Part shown: in pieces, positions 9,417 to 15,226 of the stretch
Layout of the letters: each line of letters opens with the position of its first letter
Position numbering within the stretch: position 1 is the first letter of the stretch
Assembly: GCA_023250885.1 (NCBI GenBank)
Contig: JAHEZV010000006.1
Coordinates: 1-34,232 of the forward strand
Length of the DNA: 34,232 nucleotides
Source: Nitrososphaera sp.
Lineage (GTDB): Archaea; Thermoproteota; Nitrososphaeria; Nitrososphaerales; Nitrososphaeraceae
Reading direction: 5' to 3'
Program-made: the position numbers and the translations under genes
The notes under the pieces: model-generated
The model's database searches: none
Seen by the model: the letters and a program-made list of their open reading frames with translations, nothing else
What the model was told of the DNA's origin: nothing

Positions 9417-9426
9417 AATTTATATC
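9416..9426 (+). promoter_or_regulatory. TATA box for the HAD-phosphatase gene
   Basis: AATTTATATCC overlaps the preceding stop codon and is centred 25 nt before the GTG at 9447, so this transcript is probably leaderless. Confidence 0.55.
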
Positions 9427-9446
9427 CATCACTTCTAGATAGAGGC

Positions 9447-10091
9447 GTGCAGGCGATAATATTCGACCTTGACGGCGTGCTGGTCAACTCCATGCCGACC
9501 CATTTTCACGCGTGGAAGGTGGCCTTTGCAAAAATAGCAGGGCTTGAAATCTCCGAGCGCGACGTCTACCTTCTTGAAGGGATGCGCGGAATGGAGCTTG
9601 TTGAAAAAATATTTGAGCAAAAGAAATTCCCTAATCATTCGCTTGCGCGCAGGGTGCGCGACGAAAAATCTAGGATATTCAAATCGATCAGGAGCTCGGA
9701 GCCTTTTGAAGGCGTTAGGGAAATGATCAGCGACATCAAGTGTGCCAAAGCGGTGGTGAGCGGCTCGACCAGAAATGACGTTGAAACCATACTTGAAGAA
9801 GCGTTTGGCAAGGACAGATTCAACATCATAATAACTGCAGATGACATTGAAAAGGGGAAGCCTGACCCGTATGCATTTCTGGAAGCGCTCAGGCGCATGA
9901 AGGTCAGCCCCAAAGACGCGGCGGTGGTTGAAAACGCGCCGCTGGGGGTCAGAGCGGCCGACAACGCAGGCATCGGATGCTACGTGGTGCTCAACAACAC
10001 GCCGCTCAGGAGATCAGACTTTGACGGCATTATATCTCAATACAAGATATTTGATAAGACAGGCTCGCTAAGGAAGGTGCTGTGCAAATGA
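9447..10091 (+). CDS. HAD-family phosphatase, beta-phosphoglucomutase-like
   Basis: The 214-residue product has the HAD fold with a helical cap. Motif I is FDLDGVLVNS (Asp7, Asp9), motif II is VVSGSTRND, motif III is the Lys of EKGKPDPYAF, and motif IV reads VVENAPLGVRAA. In most relatives motif IV is ED before the small-residue turn; here the second acidic residue is Asn, which may weaken Mg binding. Substrate is unknown; sugar phosphates or phosphoglycolate are common in this subfamily. The stop overlaps the start of the DHH gene as ATGA, suggesting coupled translation and a shared role. Confidence 0.88.
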   Translation: MQAIIFDLDGVLVNSMPTHFHAWKVAFAKIAGLEISERDVYLLEGMRGMELVEKIFEQKKFPNHSLARRVRDEKSRIFKSIRSSEPFEGVREMISDIKCAKAVVSGSTRNDVETILEEAFGKDRFNIIITADDIEKGKPDPYAFLEALRRMKVSPKDAAVVENAPLGVRAADNAGIGCYVVLNNTPLRRSDFDGIISQYKIFDKTGSLRKVLCK

Positions 10092-11044
10092 AGGTGATGA
10101 TATTCTCTCACGAGTCCGACCTGGACGGCCTATATTCTGCCGCAATTGGGCTCTTGCGCTACCCGCAGGCGATGACCATTTTCTTGGGCTATGGTGCAGA
10201 GAACTTCCAAAAGCTTGACAACTTTATCTATTCTGCAACCCATTATTCGCCTGAGCGGGGCTTGATAATCATTGCAGACCTCGGGCTCAATGATGATCTG
10301 ATTGAAACCTGCATGCAGATATTTTCGGACGCAGTACGGAACGGCTGGAAGATAATGTGGGTCGACCACCACCCTTGGTCGCAACGGGCGATAGACGCGG
10401 TCAAGCCGCTGGTGGAAATCGTGTTCGACGCTTCAGGCAACAAATGCGCGGCCGACCTGATGTACGAAACCCTGTTGCCTGGCAGCACGCTTGCGAGCAA
10501 GCTGGCAAACATGGCTCACACGATGGACTTTTTCACAAAGGACCAGTACTTGACGCCGATATCAGAGCTGATACGATACTACCAGACATTCCCCGACTTT
10601 TACGACAGGCTGTCAGAGCTTGCGAGGAAGTCCGCAAAAGGGATACTTTGGGACGTGGAAATGCAGAGCAACTATAACGACTATGTGCGCCTGCGCGATG
10701 AGGCCAGGGGTCAGGTCTTTGAGTCAATGCAGGTAAGGCCGGTCGGCAGATTCAAGATAGCGTACGTGCAGTCTTCTCCTTATCTGCAGAGCAGCCTCTT
10801 TTCCGAAGAGGTGTTCGCAAAGACATACGCCGACCTAGCCATGTTTTACAGCACAAAGGGCAAGGTGAGCATCAGGCGCAACACTGACGCAATTTCGTGC
10901 CGCGACGTTGCGGCAATCCTGCCCGAAGGGGGCGGCCACGCCTATGCAGCCGGTGCCACCTTCAAGAGCGACCCATCAGACACTTCCGCCGTTATTTCAG
11001 AGCTTGAAGCGGCGGTTGCCAAGGCTCTGGCTAGTCAACTTTAA
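10088..11044 (+). CDS. DHH-family phosphoesterase
   Basis: The 318-residue product carries an N-terminal SHESDLDGLYSA metal motif, an ADLGLND segment, the DHHPW signature near residue 98 and a C-terminal GGGHAYAAGA, the DHHA1-type substrate loop. This order fits manganese-dependent phosphoesterases such as oligoribonuclease (NrnA) or RecJ-like and cyclic-dinucleotide hydrolases. Which of these cannot be told from sequence. The ATG at 10088 overlaps the HAD stop by ATGA; a GTG at 10082 is possible. The HAD neighbour suggests nucleotide or phosphomonoester turnover, which is inference. Confidence 0.85.
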   Translation: MKVMIFSHESDLDGLYSAAIGLLRYPQAMTIFLGYGAENFQKLDNFIYSATHYSPERGLIIIADLGLNDDLIETCMQIFSDAVRNGWKIMWVDHHPWSQRAIDAVKPLVEIVFDASGNKCAADLMYETLLPGSTLASKLANMAHTMDFFTKDQYLTPISELIRYYQTFPDFYDRLSELARKSAKGILWDVEMQSNYNDYVRLRDEARGQVFESMQVRPVGRFKIAYVQSSPYLQSSLFSEEVFAKTYADLAMFYSTKGKVSIRRNTDAISCRDVAAILPEGGGHAYAAGATFKSDPSDTSAVISELEAAVAKALASQL

Positions 11045-11047
11045 AAG
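11039..11047 (+). promoter_or_regulatory. TATA box for the SDR gene
   Basis: CTTTAAAAG, lying over the DHH-gene stop codon, is centred 27 nt before the ATG at 11070. Confidence 0.5.
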
Positions 11048-11069
11048 AATACATGCCGAAATAAGGGGC

Positions 11070-11825
11070 ATGATAAAGGGCAAGGTCGCTATGGTCACAG
11101 GCGCGGGTGGCGGAGTAGGCATGACAATTTCAAAGAGGCTCGCTTTTGAAGGATGCAAGGTGGTGCTACTTGGCAGGGACAGGGCCAAGCTGCAAAAGGC
11201 TGCATCTGAAATTGGCGACAAAAAGAGCACAATGACGGTAATGACAGACATCACCAAGGAAGCAGAAATCCTTAGCGCAGTCGATCAGACTATCAGGTCG
11301 TTTGACAAGATAGATATTCTGGTAAACAACGCCGGAATCATAAACGATCCTGTGCCGTTCCACAAAATGACAGATGACCAGTGGGACGACCTTATAGGAA
11401 CCAACCTCCTCGGCACATTCCGGATGACAAAGGCCGTGATCCCGGTGATGATGAAAAACGGGGGCGGCAGCATCGTCAACATCTCGTCGGTGCTCGGCAT
11501 CAGGTCCATACCCAAAGTGCCGTTGTCAGTGTATGGCGTGACCAAGGCCGGCGTGATAATGTTCACAAAGAGCATTGCGGTGGAATACGGACAGTACAAG
11601 ATTCGCTGCAACTGCATCGCGCCCTCCACGATAAGGAGCTCGATTATCGAGCCCTACCTGCACGATGAAGAGGCGAAAAAGGTTCTCGAGTCGACTTTCC
11701 CGCTGCGCAAGGTTGGCGAACCTGAAGACATCGCCGGCGCGGTGGCATACCTCTGCTCAGACGACTCTAATTGGGTCACCGGCACGGTCATGATGGTGGA
11801 TGGAGGCATTTCTGCAAAACAATAG
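11070..11825 (+). CDS. short-chain dehydrogenase/reductase, FabG-like
   Basis: The 251-residue product is a classical SDR. It has the TGAGGGVG nucleotide loop (residues 10-17), NNAGI near residue 87, the catalytic Ser in NISSVLG, YGVTK with catalytic Tyr and Lys, and a C-terminal GTVMMVDGG. Such enzymes reduce 3-oxoacyl thioesters or oxidise alcohols with NAD(P). Archaea lack bacterial-type fatty acid synthesis as a main pathway, so the substrate is open. The ATG at 11070 fits its TATA box and family length; the frame continues 54 codons upstream inside the DHH gene without significance. Confidence 0.9.
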   Translation: MIKGKVAMVTGAGGGVGMTISKRLAFEGCKVVLLGRDRAKLQKAASEIGDKKSTMTVMTDITKEAEILSAVDQTIRSFDKIDILVNNAGIINDPVPFHKMTDDQWDDLIGTNLLGTFRMTKAVIPVMMKNGGGSIVNISSVLGIRSIPKVPLSVYGVTKAGVIMFTKSIAVEYGQYKIRCNCIAPSTIRSSIIEPYLHDEEAKKVLESTFPLRKVGEPEDIAGAVAYLCSDDSNWVTGTVMMVDGGISAKQ

Positions 11826-11866
11826 CCTAAAACTATTATGAGAATTGTTGTGCTATTGAGCGCCGG

Positions 11867-12301
11867 ATGAAGGACAGATCCAAGGAAAGTGTCGATGCTG
11901 CAAAACATGTGCGAGCGTACGATGCCGGGCGCATCAACCACGCAGTGGAAAAGGCAGTCAAGGACCAGGACCTTATCATCCCGCATGAGCACCTTACGGA
12001 GACCAACGAACTTTTGCACAAGCACAAGGTCGGCGGCATGACCTTTTACGACATCAAGGGAAGGGGCAGGGCAAAGAGAGAGCCAGTCTCAGTCGGGAGA
12101 GGTGTTATGCGGTACATACCAGAGTTTGGCTTTCGCACGAAAATTGAAGTGCTGGTGCCAGACGGAAAAGCCAAGGCCATAATTGACGACGTGCTCAAGG
12201 TGATGAGCACCGGCTCGGCGTCCGACGGCAAGATCTTTGTCTACGATGTCGCAGATGCGTACGACATTGGAAGCAAGGAAAAAGGCGATGTCGCCCTCTA
12301 A
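11867..12301 (+). CDS. P-II family signalling protein with N-terminal extension
   Basis: The 144-residue product ends in a P-II core (about residues 37-144): VGGMTFYDIKGRGR, TKIEVLVPDGK, GSASDGKIFVYDV and a C-terminal DIGSKEKGDVAL. P-II trimers sense ATP/ADP and 2-oxoglutarate and control nitrogen uptake and metabolism. About 35 extra residues precede the core. The ATG at 11867 is about 31 nt after a TATA-like box (11829-11842), so the extension is likely real. In the T-loop the position of canonical Gln39, which helps bind 2-oxoglutarate, is Ala, and the uridylylated Tyr51 position is not Tyr. No amtB is adjacent. Confidence 0.9.
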   Translation: MKDRSKESVDAAKHVRAYDAGRINHAVEKAVKDQDLIIPHEHLTETNELLHKHKVGGMTFYDIKGRGRAKREPVSVGRGVMRYIPEFGFRTKIEVLVPDGKAKAIIDDVLKVMSTGSASDGKIFVYDVADAYDIGSKEKGDVAL

Positions 12302-12308
12302 AAGAAAG

Positions 12309-12318
12309 AGTTATAATC
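12309..12318 (+). promoter_or_regulatory. TATA box for the small RHH-like gene
   Basis: AGTTATAATC is centred 27 nt before the ATG at 12341, immediately after the P-II stop. Confidence 0.5.
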
Positions 12319-12340
12319 TTGCAGGCGTCAGTATTTTGCC

Positions 12341-12463
12341 ATGAGCGAAAAGAGAACAATGCAGGTGTGTTTTACGCCCGAGCAGCTAAAGATGGTTGAA
12401 AAGTATGCAAAGAAAAAGGGCATGCTTAACGCAAGCCAAGCGATCGAGGAGCTAACAAGATAA
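12341..12463 (+). CDS. 40-residue ribbon-helix-helix-like protein
   Basis: The frame starts at ATG 12341 and ends with TAA at 12461-12463. After MSEKR comes TMQVCFTPEQL, which reads as the beta-strand of a CopG/Arc-type ribbon, then two helices (KMVEKYAKKKG and NASQAIEELTR) with the small residue turn between them. Such dimers bind DNA and would fit an autoregulator. It lies 39 bp after one P-II gene and 3 bp from the convergent end of the other, so control of P-II expression is a reasonable guess, not shown. Its own TATA box has leaderless spacing. Confidence 0.7.
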   Translation: MSEKRTMQVCFTPEQLKMVEKYAKKKGMLNASQAIEELTR

Positions 12464-12466
12464 TTT

Positions 12467-12811
12467 TTACAGCGCGCTTTCGCCGCGCTGCTTTGAACCA
12501 ATGTCGACAGCTTCGTCCACATCAGAAACGAATATCTTGCCTTCGCCAGCGAGCCCGGTGCTCGCGATCTGCAGGATCTTTTCGATCACCTTATCCATCA
12601 TAGAGTTCTTTGTAACGATCACTATTGTCGAGTTTACGTTAAACTCTGGCCTGTACGTCCCAGTGCCTCTTCCGGATTGAATCTCTTGTCGCGGTATCTG
12701 GCCGCGTCCTTTCGTGTCGTAATACGTAAAGCCCCCCAAGTCCAATTCTTTGAGCGCCGCAAAAGTTTTGTCTAGCCTTGCAGCAGGAACAACCGCTTCG
12801 ATTTTCTTCAT
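12467..12811 (-). CDS. P-II family nitrogen regulatory protein (GlnK-like)
   Basis: The 114-residue product has standard P-II length and start (MKKIEAVVPAARLDKTFAAL), LGGFTYYDTKGRGQ, GEGKIFVSDVDEAVDIGSK and ends RGESAL. Aligned with E. coli GlnB numbering, Gln39 is replaced by Ile and Tyr51 is absent, as in the neighbouring P-II copy. The TGKIGDG-type B-loop is kept in the form STGLAGEGK, so nucleotide binding is likely retained. It is convergent with the other P-II and the small RHH-like gene. A TATA-like element at about 12838-12851 on the minus strand precedes it. Confidence 0.93.
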   Translation of the reverse strand: MKKIEAVVPAARLDKTFAALKELDLGGFTYYDTKGRGQIPRQEIQSGRGTGTYRPEFNVNSTIVIVTKNSMMDKVIEKILQIASTGLAGEGKIFVSDVDEAVDIGSKQRGESAL

Positions 12812-12904
12812 AATGTAAACCCAGTCAGCTAGGTAGCGCTTTTATTAAAGCATTTTGCATCGTGCAAGATATACAGAATTCCACAAGTTATGATACAAAA
12901 TTTC

Positions 12905-12930
12905 TAACTAAACAAAAAGAAAATGGAAAA
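12905..12930 (-). terminator. T-tract terminator after the nirK pseudogene
   Basis: Read on the minus strand this stretch has several T-runs (TTTTC, TTTTTG, TTTAG) 20-45 bp after the pseudogene stop. That is typical of archaeal intrinsic termination. No hairpin is needed or seen. Confidence 0.35.
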
Positions 12931-12951
12931 GTCAGCTCATGTTGACTGTTC

Positions 12952-14223
12952 CTACCTTGTTGGAGAGTTAGCCGGTACTGTTTGTGGCAGTCTGTTGCTT
13001 GATGATGTTTCCTTTCCTGTATCGGTCTGGTTTCCCCTGTCTGTTGCGTTGGTGACAGTGTCTGTCATGTTGCCTGCGGGCCCTGTGTCGGTCGCGCTGG
13101 TTGCACTAGTTCCTGTCATCATGGACGGACCGGGGACCTCCTCACTTCCTTTTGGTGGCATCCATGTTCCTTCTGGATGATCATCTGCAGCAGTTTTGTC
13201 ATCTGCAGCTACTGCAAAAGCAGCGCCTTTGACGACATCGTTCATTGCATGATCGACGCCCATGGAGAGGCCTGCTTTGGGGAATGTCGATTCAATCGCC
13301 GAGCCGGATCCTGGCGGGATTGTCCACGTTTCGTCGTTCATGTCCTGCGTGTCGTATCTGTTCTCGATTGAGCCGTCATGCATATTCATCATGCGGCTGA
13401 TGAAATGGAACGCGACATAGTCGTTAGGATCTCGGTTGACGATGTACCATCTCGTCAGTTCCTAGGTTTGACTTTGAATACCTGAGCATCTGGATTCAGT
13501 GGTATCTTGGCAATCGTTCCTATACTTGGAACATACTTGTGAGCCATGCCGTTTGTCATTACCAAGTCTAGGTTGCCTGTGAGGAACTGGCCTACGTCAA
13601 ATGTGCCTGTGCCATTTGCTTTTGTAAAGACGCCATCGATGTTGTTGCCGTGGATCTCGCCAAATACTACATAGAACTCTTCAGCTGGTTTTTCGTTTGG
13701 CGGGGGTACAACTATGCCGCCATACATGCCGCTCGCAATGTGCTCCCATACGCCATTGAGGCGGTCTGCCGCGCAGTGGCAATAGAATATGCCTGCAAAT
13801 TGCGTTTACATGTGCATGTCACTTTTTCACGGCTCGACGGCAGAGCCGGTAGTGCTGGCCTTGGCACCGACAGCTGAATACGGCCCATAGCCTGCGTGTA
13901 AGTCAAGGCTGCGTATCACTTGTCCTTGGTTTATCAGGGTAAATTCAATCGTGTCTCCTTGGTCGACAGCTATGACCGGTCCTGGCGTTGTTCCGTTGAA
14001 GACCATCGCCTTGTATATTACGCCACCCGGGTGTAGCGCGTCGCCTGTAGCTACCTGAAAGTCCTTTTCATCTGCAATCAGGATGACCTTTTTCGTCGCG
14101 CCGGTGCGTTGCGCCTGTGCGTTGCGCCTGTGCGCCGAAGTTGACCCCGGTGAGGGGACCAAATATAACGAATCCAGTCAGCAAGACGCCTGCCGCAATT
14201 CCTGCTATAACGGGTTTGTTCAT
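12952..14223 (-). pseudogene. nirK: NirK-type copper nitrite reductase, disrupted
   Basis: Read with corrections, this encodes a signal or anchor segment (MNKPVIAGIAAGVLLTGF), a first cupredoxin domain (LDLHAGYG, then YCHCAADRLNGVWEHIASGM) and a second with NRDPNDYVAFHFISRM, followed by a Ser/Thr-rich tail. The Cys-His-Met of a type 1 site and the His of a type 2 site match NirK. At least four lesions are seen: a 13-bp tandem duplication (14104-14129) shifts the frame after the signal segment; TGA at 13827-13829 and TAA at 13806-13808 fall in frame; a net 1-nt loss or 2-nt gain near 13450 shifts it again. The expected type 1 His before LDLHA is Arg. The promoter still looks good. NirK is abundant in most ammonia-oxidising archaea; another copy may exist elsewhere. 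Confidence 0.85.
14104..14129. repeat. perfect 13-bp tandem duplication in the nirK pseudogene
   Basis: GTGCGTTGCGCCT occurs twice head to tail (14104-14116 and 14117-14129). Removing one copy puts the ATG at 14223 in frame with the downstream domain, giving ...GAQAQRTGATKKV. The duplication is therefore the cause of the first frameshift. Confidence 0.95.
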
Positions 14224-14240
14224 TGTTGGGCCTTGAACTG

Positions 14241-14256
14241 TCCATATATTAAAAAA
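14241..14256 (-). promoter_or_regulatory. TATA box of the nirK pseudogene
   Basis: TTTTTTAATATATGGA on the minus strand is centred 25 nt before the ATG at 14223, with further A/T runs upstream. It is one of the strongest promoters by eye in the window although the gene is broken. Confidence 0.6.
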
Positions 14257-14330
14257 TTTTTCATTTTGTTCGTAGTTTTTTGACTATAGTATAATATTTA
14301 CGGCGATTCTATAGTGTATTTACTGCATTA

Positions 14331-14340
14331 CAATATAAAG
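14331..14340 (+). promoter_or_regulatory. TATA box before the 25-codon leader ORF
   Basis: CAATATAAAG is centred about 23 nt before ATG 14357. The spacing places the transcript start at the leader ORF, not at the zinc-ribbon gene. Confidence 0.5.
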
Positions 14341-14356
14341 GTGTCCGAGCCCACAA

Positions 14357-14434
14357 ATGGCGCCGACATACGTTTTTGTACCTGTGCAGGCAAGTAATTT
14401 CGCTTGCACATTTTCGGCAAAAGGCAGGTCGTGA
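14357..14434 (+). CDS. possible 25-residue leader ORF
   Basis: ATG 14357 opens 25 codons (MAPTYVFVPVQASNF...) and ends in a TGA whose first bases overlap the GTG start of the zinc-ribbon gene as GTGA. With a TATA box at leaderless distance, ribosomes would begin here and could re-initiate on the downstream gene. The peptide has no family resemblance I know. An alternative is that a frameshift has split a longer N-terminus of the zinc-ribbon protein. Confidence 0.4.
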   Translation: MAPTYVFVPVQASNFACTFSAKGRS

Positions 14435-14826
14435 ATTGCGCGGTCTGTGGCAAGGAGCTTGGGCGCCATAAATACAAGCCGGGCGAAGAATGGGGAATTG
14501 AAGGCCTGCTCTGCGCCGACTGCCACATAGAGAAGACAAGGGAGTTCATGCTCAAGCAGGAAGAGGTGCCCGACATCTGCGCGATATGCGGCAAAGAAAT
14601 CGCTGGAGAAAGCCATAAGCCAAAGTGGCAGTGGGAGATGGAGCAAGGGAATCTGCTGTGCAAGTCATGCTTTGAGAAAAAAGAGACTGACTATAATAAA
14701 AAAACAAATTCTTGCGCCATCTGCAAAGGCAAGCTCGGGATGTTCTACTACCATCCCAAGCCGGCGTGGCACGTTGAGGGAAATCTCTGCAGGAAATGCT
14801 GGGATAGCAAGAACAGTGATGGGTGA
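14431..14826 (+). CDS. zinc-ribbon protein with three CxxC-CxxC modules
   Basis: From GTG 14431 the product has 131 residues and three similar modules, each about 40 residues: CAVCGKELG...CADCH, CAICGKEIAG...CKSCF and CAICKGKLG...CRKCW. Each pairs two CxxC knuckles and would hold one zinc, like LIM or treble-clef ribbons. A TTG at 14404 would add nine residues. It is soluble and lacks a signal peptide. Function is unknown; RNA, DNA or protein binding is likely for such repeats. Its stop is followed within 4 bp by the C2H2 gene, so the two are probably co-translated. Confidence 0.75.
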   Translation: MNCAVCGKELGRHKYKPGEEWGIEGLLCADCHIEKTREFMLKQEEVPDICAICGKEIAGESHKPKWQWEMEQGNLLCKSCFEKKETDYNKKTNSCAICKGKLGMFYYHPKPAWHVEGNLCRKCWDSKNSDG

Positions 14827-14827
14827 T
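14822..14827 (+). promoter_or_regulatory. Shine-Dalgarno GGTGAT for the C2H2 gene
   Basis: GGTGAT, the 3' part of GGAGGTGAT, lies 3 nt before ATG 14831 and overlaps the stop codon of the zinc-ribbon gene. It favours ATG 14831 over ATG 14819. Confidence 0.45.
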
Positions 14828-14830
14828 CGC

Positions 14831-15028
14831 ATGTTCAAGAAACATGAATGCGAGGCGTGTGGGAGCAAATTCCGCAAGGTTGAAGAATTGATGCAGCACC
14901 AGCAGGTGACGCATGAGCGGCGGCTCTACATGTGCAGCAAATGCAACATGGGCTTTGAAGGGATGGAGCAGATGCGCGACCACGCCAAGAAATTTCATTC
15001 GTACAACAGGATGAAAGAAAAGGTCTAG
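14831..15028 (+). CDS. two-finger C2H2 zinc protein
   Basis: The 65-residue product consists almost wholly of two fingers: CEACGSKF...H-x4-H and CSKCNMGF...H-x4-H, both with C-x2-C-x12-H-x4-H spacing. Short C2H2 proteins occur in archaea and may bind nucleic acid. An upstream ATG at 14819 would add four residues. It is paired with the multi-ribbon gene and convergent with rpoP, whose 3' end overlaps by 4 bp. Confidence 0.85.
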   Translation: MFKKHECEACGSKFRKVEELMQHQQVTHERRLYMCSKCNMGFEGMEQMRDHAKKFHSYNRMKEKV

Positions 15029-15192
15029 ATAGCTTTAAGCTGCTTTACTATTGGCGGCCTAGCTTTTCTGAATACCCTGAAACCGCAGATGCATTTTATC
15101 TCTGGCAATCTTGATAGTTCTTCGACTGTCACCGGCGTCCCACAGCGCATACACTCGTAGGTGACGTTTCCGCCCGCGTTTGAAGCTGCCAT
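15025..15192 (-). CDS. rpoP: DNA-directed RNA polymerase subunit P (Rpb12-like)
   Basis: The 55-residue product has the single zinc ribbon and basic tail of archaeal Rpb12: TYECMRCGTPVTVEE (Cys14, Cys17), EIKCICGFRVFRKARPP (Cys34, Cys36) and ending VKQLKAI. The second knuckle is C-x-C, where many archaeal homologues have C-x2-C. ATG 15192 is chosen because a TATA-like TTAAAA lies about 27 nt upstream; GTG 15216 would add eight residues. It follows ppdK on the same strand and its promoter overlaps the ppdK stop. Confidence 0.88.
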   Translation of the reverse strand: MAASNAGGNVTYECMRCGTPVTVEELSRLPEIKCICGFRVFRKARPPIVKQLKAI

Positions 15193-15216
15193 CCTGATTT
15201 CGGGCGCCCCGCCCAC

Positions 15217-15226
15217 ATTTTAAGCT
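15217..15226 (-). promoter_or_regulatory. TATA-like box for rpoP, over the ppdK stop
   Basis: AGCTTAAAAT on the minus strand contains the ppdK TAA and is centred about 27 nt before ATG 15192. This would let rpoP be expressed apart from ppdK. Confidence 0.4.

Noticed and set aside
10908-11069. 54-codon N-terminal extension of the SDR
   Set aside because: It overlaps the DHH gene, is low-complexity and precedes the standard SDR start, which has its own TATA box.
12952-13392. 146-codon minus-strand frame as an independent gene
   Set aside because: Its sequence continues the second cupredoxin domain and Ser/Thr tail of nirK in another frame, and there is no promoter at its ATG.
12952-14223. Phase-variable but functional nirK
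   Set aside because: Loss of one repeat copy would mend only the first lesion; two in-frame stops and a second frameshift remain, so switching alone cannot give a full protein.
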